Translations under genes and position numbers: made by a program | Shown: positions 21,950 through 32,950 of the stretch, piece by piece | Position numbering within the stretch: position 1 is the first letter of the stretch | How the letters are laid out: the number at the start of each line of letters is the position of its first letter | NCBI RefSeq assembly: GCF_029784155.1 | Contig: NC_073692.1 | Span: forward strand, 274,827,413 to 274,891,412 | From: Uranotaenia lowii | Lineage: Eukaryota; Arthropoda; Insecta; Diptera; Culicidae | DNA length: 64,000 nt | Direction of reading: 5' to 3' | The notes under the pieces: generated by a model | The model's input: the letters and a program-made list of their open reading frames with translations, nothing else | Database searches by the model: none | Told to the model about the DNA's origin: nothing

Positions 21950-22640
21950 CCCAAGCATCCCCAACAAATTGCGATCACGAACGGCAGTAAATCTATTCAT
22001 ACGTTTTGTGCTGCCATCAGCTGGTTCGCGCTAATGACCCGAAATCGCCAAGTACGGACATCACAGCTTTACGACATCTACGAACAGATTGTTGCACACC
22101 AGAATGCGAAATGTTCAATTTTGGGGGACACGCACCAGAAGCCATCGGCCGATCGACCCGGATATCAAAGTTCCGGACGTTAAATTTTATACGACCTATT
22201 AACGGCCAGCAATGTGATCCGTAACAGAAAAATATAGCATTTTTGGGAAGTACACCTCCTGAGTCCATCTTTCGGGGGAGCCCTGCCTGACTGAATCAGT
22301 CCGGTCATTGGCCAGTTCGGTTTCAATGGCACGGTTCTGTTATCGGACATGTGACATTCAACGACCCACCACCTATAATCTATGGAGTTCCTTTCGTGTC
22401 CAGCCACTTTGTGCTGCCATACATAGATTTCGGATAGCGGATGACCGGTCAATCTGCTCAGCACACTCCAGCCAGGACCAAGTCCAGTTGATGATGTGGA
22501 GGATGTGACTTGAATGAAAAAGCACCCGCTCAGTTCGGATTCGACTGCGAGTTGGAAGAATGAAATTCACAGTTCAACCTTCAGGAGCAACCCGATTCGA
22601 CGGTCTTCGCCCGTTCTGGCAGTCGTAGCAAGGATCATCC
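21950..22640. other. GC-rich island, possible decayed coding sequence
   Basis: Composition jumps here relative to both flanks, and overlapping frames of 62-94 codons occur on both strands (for example plus 21902-22183, minus 22180-22464). I recognise no domain. The best plus-strand frame includes HTFCAAISWFALMTRNRQVR. It could be a degenerate exon or an unrecognised element, and it is not called as a gene. Confidence 0.35.
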
Positions 22641-23796
22641 CATTAATAAACTGTTATTTCTGCTAGAATGTCAAATGTAGGGCTACCGATTCTATGTTTG
22701 GCTCTCAAATTTTCAAAATATAATTTTAAATTTTATGAAGTATGAAAAAATCTAAGTATTAGGAGGATTTTCAAAACGTGAACAAGAACATTGCAGTCAA
22801 ATTAATATATTCCAGTGTAATAAGTGCAGTTAAGTTCATAGCCAGTACTTAAAAGTTTGGAAACTCTATTTTCCCGAATCCCAAATTGGGGGTGGAGGTC
22901 CGGTTCTTGTTCCTAGAGGTTCGAGATTTTTGATATTATTTTCTTTTCGCCAAGTCATCGCACCATGAATGAGCTGTGGGTGTGAGGTAAGAGTGCTCCA
23001 CAAGCCATGCTATAGGCGACGGCCAAGACGAGAAGTCAACTCCGCCAGGAGGAAAACAGCAGCAGCAGCAGCGATTCGAGAAATGACGTTGATGATGATG
23101 ACGACGATGATGATGCTGCTACTCTGTTGCTGAAGTGGAAAACTTTATTGCGAGGTCATGCTTTTGTCCATTCGGTATTCCACGGTCTCACTTTCTATGC
23201 TGGAACTAGCTTTTTTCGTGTATTTATTTCTTTATACTATTTGGATATCTACCGAGAAGCGATGATGACTTTGGGGAACCAGTTCGTCAGATTTAAAAAA
23301 GGAAAAAAAGATGGGAGGTAGCACTTTTGAAGGTTATCTTCCAAGATTTCTGATTTGGTATTCGTAGCGCACCATGATCTATTTATGTCTACGTGTTAAG
23401 AGTAGGGTGTAATATAAGTTTCTAGCTGGGACAGTTCAGAGTAAACCGAACAAGAGCTTTTCGAAAACGACGACTCTACAATAAGATAATTTGAAAGCTT
23501 TTCAAATGAATGGAGTTATTTCTGTCAACAATATATAATACAGCTGTAAATTTAGATCCAGCAGCTCTTTCTGTTTTTTTTCTGTTTGAAAATATTTTCA
23601 AAGAGTCCTTCTGTTGAAAAATTAAACAAAGGTATTAAGTCCCATCTACCACCCAAATAAGAGATTTTAATAAGAAAACGGGATCAGATTTCAATTGACT
23701 TTCTTCTCCAATCAATTCCATCAAACAGTTTAAGCTTTTACTTGTAACGAAAAATTTGGTGGAATTCATGAAATGTCTACCTTTTATCTATATATA
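22641..23796. other. No gene; CAG and GAT microsatellites at 23058-23116
   Basis: An (AGC)5 tract followed by (GAT)n/(GAC)n trinucleotide repeats lies at 23058-23116 in a locally GC-richer patch (22930-23320). The surrounding frame at 23127-23321 lacks any recognisable feature. The rest is AT-rich. Confidence 0.5.
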
Positions 23797-24697
23797 GGGG
23801 AGAATGAGGACACTTGATCCGTGGGATTACTTGATTCCTTAGCTATATCTCCAAACTGGAATGTCGTACAAAGATCAAATGTTATAGAAAAATGTGCCAA
23901 ATGGAACAAAACAGCAATGGTTGAAGCTCAAAAAATTTTAACAAAATAAGTTTTTGGGTTATTGAACTTTGTTTGAAAAAATTCACAAAATGTGACTTGA
24001 AGATCTTTTTTCATCATTTTAAAATGTTCCTAACATGGAAATATTATAACAAAAATATTTATTCCAATACATCAATCTTTCGAGTGTAAAATGAACTTCA
24101 AAATACAATATTTTCAAAGCGATGGAAGACTCCTTTTTTCATAAAAAGTTTTCTAAAATGTTGATTTTGGGTACAAATGATCCCGGTATATTCTTCTTCT
24201 CAATGGATCGTGGTCAATGCTGATTACGAGATTACTAATATTTATCCAATAGCTAATATTTATTCATCAATTATCTGGGGCTAAAATAATTGATTTTCTC
24301 TTGTTTATAAAAAATTGCACCCATAAGTATGCAATGTATAAGAGTAGAGAATAAGCTATAGAATTGTTTTTTTTGACAATTATAGATTGTGAAATGAGAA
24401 TAAACATGACCAAAATAGTCAATTAACATTCTATCTTGTGGTTTTGTTTGATTTTTTTCCATGGATTAGGGCTTCCTGAATAAAGGATCAAGTCTTCCTT
24501 AACATCAAAAATATCTCAATTTTTTTACTCCCACGAAAATGTGTTCATCTACGGGTTCAAGTTTCGTTTTAATTTTAGGAGCATAGAAACTTGAAGTTAC
24601 ACGCTGTCAGAAAACGTAAAAGAGTGCGAGTTGCCAAATTTTTCCAAAAAGGTATGGTGAAAATAAGAAAAGGGGATCAAGTATCCCCACTCTCCCC
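23797..24697. mobile_element. TA-flanked GGGG element with ACTTGATCC motif
   Basis: The left end is GGGGAGAATGAGGACACTTG and the right end is CAAGTATCCCCACTCTCCCC, imperfect inverted repeats of about 27 bp. TA lies outside both ends (23795-23796, 24698-24699). The 901-bp body encodes nothing. A diverged copy lacking its left end lies at 52921-53559. Confidence 0.75.
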
Positions 24698-24709
24698 TAC
24701 CTATATATA

Positions 24710-25920
24710 AAAATCAATTTCTGTATGTTTGTTTGTTTGTTTGTTTGTTTGTTTGTCCTCTATAGACTCAGCCGTCTTAAGAGCTAGAAGTCTGAAATTT
24801 GGCATGGATGCTCAACTGAACCAAGAATGATAAAATGTTTTCAGATTTTCGGATGACCCCTTCTGAAGGGGGTTGTCCATACAAGACAAATATTGTTTTC
24901 GCGATATTGACGTTACTTTTTGTCGGATTGTGTTGAAAAATTGCACATGAGTATTTTTGAAGACGAGCAATTGATTTCAAGTGTCAAATTTTGTGAAAGG
25001 GGTAGGCCAAAGGGGTCGTCCATATTAACTGTTCGCTGTTTTGCGATATTGACGCTATTATACATCGTATTTAGATGAAAATTGGTGCACGATAGTTTTG
25101 AGTGACGTGCAGTTGATTAAAAATATCAAATTTAGTGTAAGGGGCCGGCAAAAGGGGTCGTCTATGTTAACTTTTCAATATCTTTGTGATTCTGACGTTT
25201 TTATATATCGGAATGGGATGAAAATTTGCACATAGGAGTTATTAGGGACAAACAATTGAATTCACTTATCCAAATTAAAATCAAGGGTCGGACATAGGGG
25301 TCGTCCATATTACCTATTCACTGTTGATGCGATATTGTCGTTATTATACATGGGATTCAGATGAAAATTGGTTCACGAGAGTTTTGAGGGACGAACAATC
25401 GATTTCAGATATTAAATTTAGTGCAAAGGGTCGGCAGAGGGGGTCGTCCATATTAATCTTTCAATGTTTTTGCAATATCGTCGTTATTATACATCGGATT
25501 GGGATGTTTTGCACACGGTAGTTTTCAGGCATGGGTAATTGGTTCCAGATGTCAAATGTTTTGCCGGGGGTCGGCGAAAGGGGTCGTCCATATTAATTAA
25601 CTTTTTTTCTGTTTTTAGAAATATTGACGTTATTATGCAATGGATTACTTTGCAAATTAGCACACGGGAGTTTTGAGGGAAGGTGCAACGATCGAGTCGA
25701 AATTTATACAAGGGGTTTGTTGGCACGGCCAATTGATTCCTGATTTCAAATTAAGTAGCAGACGACAGAAAAAGTGATCTTCCAATATTTTTACAATTAT
25801 TACTTAACAATGAATTCGTAAGTGCATCTGGAAAATACTTGGCAATTGACATTAGTAAAAAACTGTTCATGACATATTCTAAGTTGAAAGCGAAACGGAG
25901 TTCGTATGGGATCAGCTAGT
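24710..25920 (+). mobile_element. Non-autonomous Helitron-like element with internal tandem repeats
   Basis: It starts with TATATAAAAATCAATTTCTG followed by a (GTTT)n tract and ends in TCAGCTAGT. A small hairpin (CGAA/TTCG, 25891-25904) lies about 10 bp before that end. The 3' CTAG followed by T with a preceding hairpin and no target duplication is the Helitron arrangement. The body is about six copies of a roughly 142-bp unit, each containing GGGGTCGTCCATATTAA and GATATTGACGTTATTATACA. No RepHel protein is present. Two other copies of this end lie at 54333 and 60768. Confidence 0.65.
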
Positions 25921-26059
25921 ATATAATAAAATTTGCCACTTTTTTCAGGACTTTTTCCCCGAAAACTGTCTTAATATTGTTGTAAACAATATGGAGGTAG
26001 ACATAAAAGTTCTTAATAATTGAAATGAAGAGTAAATCACCGTAAATTTATTTTATGAA
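25921..26059. other. Spacer
   Basis: AT-rich spacer between the Helitron-like element and the long hairpin. Nothing recognised. Confidence 0.4.
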
Positions 26060-26589
26060 ATTATTTTATCGGCTATATCGGTGAAATTTTGAATTCTTTG
26101 AGAAAGAATATTTTAAGAATTGAAAGAATATAGACGGATAGAAGATTAGAATAAGGTGAAAGATGTTGAAAATGGGCGGAAGGGTAATTTTAATTTGAAA
26201 ACTAGACCGCACGTAATGATACAATACCGAGAACCGCATCTATCGATAAATGTGTCTCGGTCGTATTTGAAGCTTTTCTGAGCGATCACATTTCATCTTT
26301 TTGTTCGTTCGTACTGCAAGTTTCCGCTTGTGGGACGAATCACGTTAGGCCTACTATTGTGTGGTGGTAGCTATGAATTTATCCCGTATCTACCACTGCA
26401 AGGTAGTAGGCCCGTGAGGAACAAAACGGTGAAATGTGATGAAAAGTTTTTCAAATTAAAATTACCCTTCTGCTCATTTTCAACATCTTTCACCTTATTC
26501 TATTCTTCTATCCGTCTATATTCTTTCAATTCTTAAAATATTCTTTCTCAAAGAATATAAAATTTCACCGATATAGCCGATAAAATAAT
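26060..26589. repeat. Long nested foldback hairpin
   Basis: The outer arms, 26060-26201 and 26449-26589, are inverted repeats with only a few mismatches, starting ATTATTTTATCGGCTATATC. Inside, CACATTTCAT..TTTTGTTC (about 26287) pairs with GAACAAAACGGTGAAATGTG (about 26420), and GGCCTACTA..GTGGTAG pairs with CTACCACTGCAAGGTAGTAG. This leaves an 18-nt loop near 26372-26389. The left arm carries roughly 85 extra bases at 26202-26286. It is either a foldback transposon or an inverted duplication. It is non-coding. Confidence 0.75.
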
Positions 26590-26639
26590 GTTCTTAATAA
26601 ATATTTTTCAGCCAACATCCTAATTCTCAATCTTGCTAA

Positions 26640-27276
26640 AACAAAGGGTGTATGTGCCTTATTTCGCGTTATTTTGTTTTTTTTTCTAATTTTTTTAAAT
26701 TTACGAATTGTTTAATTAAGGCATTTTATTTATAAAGTTTTTATGTGCCGGGAGTATTTTTCCTAACTTTGGGTTAGTAAGAGGGGGGCCGTAATCGTCG
26801 CGGCTACTCAACTGTTAATTCAAAATTTATCATAGGAAAGGAAAGGGTATTAACTGGGGTCACTTCCAAGAACAGTCTCCGTTAGGGTCTGGTGGTGGTT
26901 TCCTGTAGCTGTGGTTTCGATAGCTACCTCAGGGTTTTCGACTTCCTGGCCAGCCTTCTTTGTGGTATTGTAGGACCCGTCGGATGAAAGTTTGTTCTAA
27001 CAAATAGACGAAAAGAGCATTAGATAGGGTACAGACAGAGGGGAAGAGGACTAAACGACCAAGTCAGACAGTTTGAGATATTTGTAGATAGGGTTCAAAT
27101 ATTCTAAATCTAAGTTTGCCAAGATGTCTCGAATTGGAACACCAGGTAGTTTTAGTCGGGTCCTAAGGGTATTCAGTAGCCAAGCCCTCGATCGATCAAG
27201 CCGTTCACACGTCCACACAACATGATCAATGTCGTGGTAGCCATCCCCACAAACACAAACATTGGTTGTAACTAGC
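26640..27276 (-). mobile_element. LINE 3' fragment interrupted by a Tc1-like element
   Basis: The minus strand encodes a LINE C-terminal tail (27051-27276) followed by about 400 bp of 3' untranslated sequence. The fragment is cut at 27276 by insertion of the Tc1-like element, and the sequence beyond that element at 29059 does not continue the ORF. The LINE was therefore already truncated there or the rest has been lost. Confidence 0.6.
27051..27276 (-). pseudogene. LINE ORF2 C-terminal zinc-finger tail (partial)
   Basis: The 75-codon open fragment ends in TAG at 27051. It reads NVCVCGDGYHDIDHVVWTC near its start, a Cys-His knuckle of the CxCGxxxHDxxHVVWxC type. This is found at the C-terminus of Jockey, Loa and I-superfamily reverse transcriptases, where it probably binds nucleic acid. 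It continues with RLKLPGVPIRDILANLDLEY, a common tail in these proteins. The upstream RT and RNase H regions are absent. The clade cannot be settled from this piece. Confidence 0.6.
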
Positions 27277-27844
27277 TACACTGTATCAAAAAATTGTCCG
27301 TACAGCACGTACCTTGAAATCCAAACAATCAAAAAGTGCTATTTTTCAGTCAATAAAAATACTACAATCACATCATTCGCTGCAGAAACTAGTCCTTTTT
27401 GTAGATCAGTATTAAAAATGTTAATGATTTAAACCTTAAAAATAATTCAATTCATTTTGTATAGAAAATCCCAAAAACGACGTCAAAAAATTGTCCGTAC
27501 ACTGAGGCCTTTGTCAAATGTTAGTCAAGAAAACAGTTATGTGTCAGTCCTTTAAACGCAGAAACGTGAGTTGAATCTTAGCAAAGTCAATTTCTAGTGG
27601 TCTGGGCGATAAATACGGTAAAATAATCGGTATTTAGCATAAATCAGTAGATTTCAACAATTTGTGGATTAAATTAACAGGAAAATGTCTGCTCCTCACA
27701 AAAAAAATACCTGAAAATACCTGAAAAAATAAACTGATTCTTTGCCTGAAGAATGACGGTAAAAGCTTGTCCGAAATTGCAAGACGGCCACGATCGTCGG
27801 TTCAGTATGTCCTTCAGAACTTTAAGAAGACAAACTCCCTGGAG

Positions 27845-28596
27845 ATTACTCGTATAAGCTGATGGTTGGTTTGATCATATTTTCGGATCAGAACCAAACA
27901 ATCATATTTATGTTCCTGTAGACGCGCAATATGACTGATAAATCTATTTATTTTTCTCCGTGAATGAATGTCAAGTTTCTGGTGACATTTGCGCTGGAAG
28001 CACCCCACATCATACCATTACATGACCACCACCGTGCTTAACTGTTGATCGCAAATTTTTCGGATCCAATTCAGTATTTGGATTACGCCATAGTGCTACA
28101 AGTCCGTCAGACCCACAAATGTTAAATTTGCTTTTGTCAGTGAATATGATGTTCCGCAGAACTCTTCCGGTCCCAGGACATACTTTTGAGCGTACTCCAG
28201 CTACTTTTTTCATATTCTTGCAGATAAAAACGGCTTCTTACGAGCAACACGACTTCGGCATTTTTCTCATGAAGTTTGTTCCATACCGTTTGAGAATTGA
28301 CCTGTATGTTTTCAAAATTCTTCAGGCTGTCAGCTAGTTTCGGGGCACTGATTTTAGGATTCTGACGATTTCCCTGACAATGATGCGATGGTGACGATCC
28401 GTAAGCTTCAGTTTGCGGCCTCTTCCTGGAGTAGTCTCCAGGGAGTTAGTCTTCTTAAAGTTCTGAAGGACATACTGAACCGACGATCGTAGCCGTTTCA
28501 CTATATTTGCAATTTCGGACAAGCTTTTACCGTCATTCTTCAGGTCAGCAATCAGTTTCCGGATGTCAACGGGTATTTTTTGTGAGGAGCAGACAT
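27845..28596 (-). pseudogene. Tc1-like transposase, broken and truncated
   Basis: The transposase would bind the inverted termini and catalyse cut-and-paste transfer. The minus-strand ATG lies at 28594-28596, where the context is ATGTCTGCTCCTCAC. The helix-turn-helix region survives as RLRSSVQYVLQNFKKTNSLE and TPGRGRKLKLTDRHHRIIV, in the 62-codon frame at 28334-28522. The catalytic core survives as NIIFTDKSKFNICGSDG with the first Asp (28010-28213), followed by DPKNLRSTVKHGGGHVMV. Frameshifts separate the frames. The second Asp and the Glu are missing because the reading frame runs into the inverted duplicate near 27845. It cannot be active. Confidence 0.75.
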
Positions 28597-28676
28597 TTTC
28601 TTGTAAATTTTTGTGGATTTAATTAACAGAAAAATGTGTGCTTCTCACAAAAAAATACCCATTGACATCCGTAAAC
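28559..28676. repeat. Small palindrome at the Tc1 transposase start
   Basis: The segment GGGTATTTTTTGTGAGGAGC (from about 28570) recurs inverted at 28640-28665 as GCTTCTCACAAAAAAATACC. The transposase start is therefore itself duplicated head-to-head inside the right arm. Confidence 0.6.
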
Positions 28677-29058
28677 ACAAAAATCTACTGATTTACGCTA
28701 GATAAAGTTCATTTTACCGTATTTATCGCTCAGACCACTGGAAATTGTCTTTGCTTAGATTCAACTCACGTTTCTGCGTTTGACAGACTGACACATAACT
28801 GTTTTCTTGACTAATATTTGACAAAGGCCTCAGTGTACGGACAATTTTTTGACGTCGTTTTTGGGACTTTCAATACAAAATGAATTGGATTATTTTTAAG
28901 GTTTAATTCATAAACATTTTTAATACTGATCTTCAAAAAGGACTAGATTCTGCAGTGAATGATGTAATTGTAGTATTTTTATTGACTGAAAAAGTGCACT
29001 TTTTGATTGTTTGGATGTCAAGGTACGTGCTGTACGGACAATTTTTTGATACAGTGTA

Positions 29059-29744
29059 TATTTTGTCAGGGGTTTTTATTTTAGGTTTGATCTGAGTAGG
29101 CCTTATCTTTAAATTTTAGTAATATTTTTTTGATAATTTAGTTCCAAACTCTTCTTTGGACTCTGTTAAAGATTGAAACGCCTTTGACTGAAGACAAACA
29201 TGACAATTATAAAAAAGTTTAAAATTGACAGACCGACAAAATTGTCAAACTTGTAATTTGGATTGAAAATTTTCTTATTATTCTGTTTTTGTATTACAGT
29301 CCAGCTTTGAGCCGAATCGGATTAAAAAAATTCTGGGATTAAAGCCCCGAATTAAAGTTAAAGAAAATGAATTGCATCCAGGGGAACTATCCCGAAGTAA
29401 AATGAATCAATCATAGGAACTTGATTCTCACATCCAATATTTTGACAGCAATTGTACCAAAGTCTCATCCTTCATCCAACGATAGATTCCCAAGCGCAGA
29501 TTGCTCTGAGAAGGAGAAAACTTCATGGAGGCGCGGACGATGCACGCACACCATCTTACATGCCGTTCGTGCTCAGGAAGCTTTTTCCTAAGCACGCACG
29601 ACAGGAGCGAATATCGTTCGTGGAAACAAATTAAAACAAACCAGACAAACGATACTAAATCCTCTCGAGCTAGGTTTTTTGTTCCCTTTTCTCTTCCTCT
29701 CTTCAGATCTTTCGATGCGCGATGAAAGCAATTTGTTCGCCTTG
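29059..29744. other. No gene recognised
   Basis: AT-rich to 29400, then a more balanced segment with two small plus-strand frames (29452-29634, 29525-29725) that overlap in different phases and have no recognisable domain. Confidence 0.4.
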
Positions 29745-29869
29745 AAAATCCTGTGCAATTGTTCGGTTGCTGTTATTGGTGTCTAGCAAAGACAACGACG
29801 GAATGGGAGTCAAACTGCCACTTGCAGTTTGCTGAAGCCAATAGATACCTATGTATCTACCTAAGGGTC

Positions 29870-31734
29870 TGACGCAGATTGACCGACGCATAGGGCTGAG
29901 ATAAAAGATCTCCACTGCTGGCGATCCGGAGCCAGCGTCTTCACTTGCTGCCGCCTTTATTTGCGGATATCAGCGGTTAGACTACGCCACCGCGAGTTTC
30001 TGGGTCTCCCTCTCCTTCGATGTCCCTCTCTGGATTCCATTCAAGCGCCTCTCTGCAAATTTGGTTCTCATCTCCTCAAAGCGTGTGCCGTATCCATCTC
30101 CAATAACGTTTTCGAATTTCGATTTCTAGCGCCAGATGTTTCGGAGACTCGCAAACGCAAATTGGGCTTTTCTGATCCGGGTTTAGATGTCTTTCTTGGT
30201 ACCATCATCAGGCGTTATCTGGCTACCAAGATACTGGAAGCACTCTACTTTATCAATTTGTTGCCCAGCTACCACAAATTGGAAGGATTTACTGTATTGG
30301 TTTCAATCTACTTTGTCATTTCGACATGGACTTTGAGACCTGCTGCCTTGGAGCTTTAGGTGAGGTCGTCGAGTTTGCTCTGCATGTATTGTTGTCTTTG
30401 GGCGAGCAAAACAATATAGTCTGCCAGGTCAAGGTCGTTCAGCTGCTCCATTGTCAATCGATCCAGTCAAGATCTCATCCATAACGATGAGAAAAAGCAG
30501 CGGTGATAAAATACATCCTTGTCTCACTCCAGCAGTTACCGGGATAGGATCAGACAAGACTCTGTCGTGCAGGACCTCGCACGAAAATTCCTCGCACTGT
30601 GCTTCGATGAGATGGATTGGTGGTCGTCTAAGAGCAGCCCTGATTTTTTCGTGGTTCAGTTGGTTAAATGCTTTTTCGAAATCAACGAACATCAGCAGTA
30701 TGTTCCAATATTATTCGTAGCGTTGTGATGTGGTAACGCATGATCATCCACATCGGAATCCAGTTTGTTGCTGTCGGAGGGTAGCATCAATTTTCTCATG
30801 GATCCTGTTCAGGATCCATTTGCAGAGTACTTTGAGGGTTATTCAGATTAACGTTATGCCTCGACAGTTTCCACACTCTGTCAGGTCTCCTTTCTTTGGG
30901 ACCTTTACAAGGATACCCTGCTTCCAGTCGGCCAGGAATGTTGCAGTATTCCAGATGTCAGCGAAAAGACAGAGCAACGTTTTTGCTGACAAGGCAGGGT
31001 CGGCTTTCAGCATTTCAGCAGGATTGCAATCGATCCCAGGCGCTTTGTTGGATTTCATCGCTTCGATTGCCGCTTGTTTTCCAGCCAGCGAGGACGCTTC
31101 CGAGTTGACCCCATTAATGCAGCTTACTGTTGGCGCTTCGAGCTGCGGGTTCTGTTGGCCATCGCTATTCGTGACTCGGCAGAGTTGTTCGAAGTGCTCA
31201 GTCCATCGTTTGAGCTGATCTGTTTGATCGGTCATTAACTGACCTGTACGGTCTTTAAACGGCATTCTAGCATTTGTCCTTGCACTACTAAGACGGCGAG
31301 AAATGTCATATAGTAATCGGATATCTCCATTGGCGGCGACTCCTTCTCCTCTTCGACTAGGAAGTTTATTCAGGCTCTCTTGTCTTGTCTACAAGCTCGT
31401 TAAACTGCCTTTTCCAGCTCTGCATATCGTAAAAGGGGAGCTGCTTTGGTTGACCCGGTACATGCCTGCTCAATTTCGACTTTCACCTTTCTCCGATCAT
31501 CGACCATCCTCCACAAACTATACCGAGAGTACCATGGCTCGTTGTGATAAAGGCATTCTTGATTCTACACCACTGTTCTTCGACTTTTCCGTCTGTCGGC
31601 AGTTTCTTGGCTCGCGATTCAAGCTGTTCAACATATGCTCTTTTCACCTCTGGATTCTCCAACCGACGAACGTCGTATCGACATCCGACTTTCCCCTCTC
31701 GCCGCTGGACACGTGCGACTCTCACCAAGGACAA
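29870..31734 (-). pseudogene. RTE-like LINE reverse transcriptase region (broken)
   Basis: Frames in order on the minus strand are: 31483-31734, a linker with KNAFITTSHGTLG; 30843-31265 with EAMKSNKAPGIDCNPAEMLK and VKVPKKGDLTECGNCRGITL; 30429-30692 with FVDFEKAFNQLNHEK (RT box A with catalytic Asp) and VRQGCILSPLLFLIVMDEIL; and an unlisted stretch near 30120-30260 reading FQYLGSQITPDDGT. A further C-terminal block with CREALEWNP-like sequence lies near 30030. The YADD catalytic pair has been lost between 30429 and 30360. Multiple frame breaks make it a pseudogene. Confidence 0.7.
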
Positions 31735-31749
31735 GGTGATGGTCAGATG

Positions 31750-32611
31750 CTATGTCTGCGCTTCTTTTGTTGCGGAAATCAAGAAGGCTTCTTCTCCAAT
31801 TTTGGCTGTTGCAGATGTGGTCAATTTGATTTTCTGTTCGGCCATATCGGGATACCCAAGTGACTTTATGTGCTGGTCAATGGAAGAAGAGCGATCCACC
31901 CTGTTGTTGCCACAAAATTCTACAAACAGCTCTCCGTTTTCGCTCATCTGTCCTAGACCATGGCGCCCCATGATGCGCTCAAGGTCCTGATTGTCGGAGC
32001 CAATTTTGACTATAAAACTGCTATTTTTACTGCAAATCGGTAACGTCAGTTGGAGCATAACACTGCCCCATTGTAAGGTTTCTAACCTGTGTTCTGAATC
32101 TGGCTACGATTATTCTTTCGTTGATCGGTTCCCATCTTATAAGAGCCGCATGGGCCTGAGGGCTTAACAGGAAACCAACTCCTCGTTCCCGAGTAGCATG
32201 TTCTCCTCGTATGTCAGAGTAAAGCAGTACTTTCCCGGACTGCGTCTTGTGTTCTCCAGTATTAGGCCAACGGACTGCGCTCAATCCCAATATCTCTAGC
32301 TTGAGACGGCTAGCTTCTGTAGCAAGTTGGGCCAGCTTGCCTTGTTGGACAAGGGTTAAAACGTTCCAAGTTCCAATTTGCGTACGTGTTTTCATGCTAA
32401 AAGCCGTCGCCAAAGTTCCAGGTTCTGTCATTTCTTTCGGATTCCGTAACAATTTCATAGATCGGGAGCAGTAGGTTGTTAGCCTAAGGTCCCTACACCG
32501 CGATGGGCCGCATTTCGTAAATTCAGCCGCTCGCTGCGAAACAGACGCTGTATGAGTCGCCCCTGAGCTTAAGAACAGAGGCGTGCGGCTGTCGGAATGC
32601 GACCAGAGCAT
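31750..32611 (-). pseudogene. RTE-like LINE endonuclease domain (broken)
   Basis: This is the APE-type endonuclease that nicks target DNA to prime reverse transcription. Frames at 32027-32611 and 31750-32058 together contain QIGTWNVLTLVQQGKLAQLA (strand 1 with the catalytic Asn), ILGLSAVRWPNTGEH, then VIVARFRT-type and MGQCYAPTDV blocks. After a frameshift near 32040 come VKIGSDNQDLERIMGRHGLG, ENGELFVEFCGNNRV and YPDMAEQ. The normal GDFNA and SDH catalytic motifs are not intact, as the first falls at the frameshift. A leader frame at 32569-32757 may be the element 5' region. Confidence 0.65.
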
Positions 32612-32892
32612 CCACCGGAGTTGGGTACCCGATCTTCGCTTAGGTTATTCGCTTCCCAGCCGGTACCACGGGGAGGTAGAGATAGGAGTTGTGAATAAGA
32701 GGTGATATGACTACTTTGAGGCCTCATGTTGCACATTATCCACCATTTTCCAGCCACATTTTTTTTCTAATATTTCAATATTTCAAAGATTTTTTAATGT
32801 AGAGTTTGAAGAGTTTTTAGGCAGCTACGTGGGGAAATTATTTCAATTTAAAATGATACATTTCATAAGTTAAAGTAGTAAGTTAACAAAAA

Positions 32893-32948
32893 TTCGCATA
32901 TACATACATCCATTGTGTTCGAACACAATGGATGTATATGGGAATTTT
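32893..32948. repeat. Near-perfect palindrome centred at 32920/32921
   Basis: About 17 bases on each side of TTC|GAA pair perfectly. After a 4-base bulge in the left arm, ATATGCGAATTTTT-like sequence continues to pair. The structure has no loop, so it would extrude as a cruciform or arise from a head-to-head duplication. Confidence 0.6.
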
Positions 32949-32950
32949 TG

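Larger units (their letters stand above)
27277..29058 (-). mobile_element. Rearranged Tc1-like element with duplicated, inverted 5' end
   Basis: TA flanks the element at 27277-27278 and 29057-29058. The termini are CACTGTATCAAAAAATTGTC and its inverse. A second direct copy, CAAAAAATTGTCCGTAC, lies about 205 bp inside each end, an IR/DR layout typical of Tc1. The inverted homology does not stop at the TIR: 27279-27850 repeats the transposase start region that is also present at 28430-29056. The true 3' end has therefore been replaced by an inverted copy of the 5' end. Confidence 0.8.
29745..32760 (-). mobile_element. Decayed RTE-like LINE
   Basis: The minus strand carries an endonuclease, a linker and a reverse transcriptase in order, with the C-terminal region reaching about 29870. 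It is broken by stops and frameshifts. The layout and the block IGTWNVLTLVQQGKLAQL match the APE-type LINE group whose proteins are often labelled craniofacial-development-protein-2-like, usually placed near RTE. The clade is inferred. No duplication or tail was defined. Confidence 0.7.

Noticed and set aside
30451..31990. Plus-strand frames of up to 186 codons
   Set aside because: Antisense of the decayed RTE-like LINE, whose minus-strand motifs are clear.
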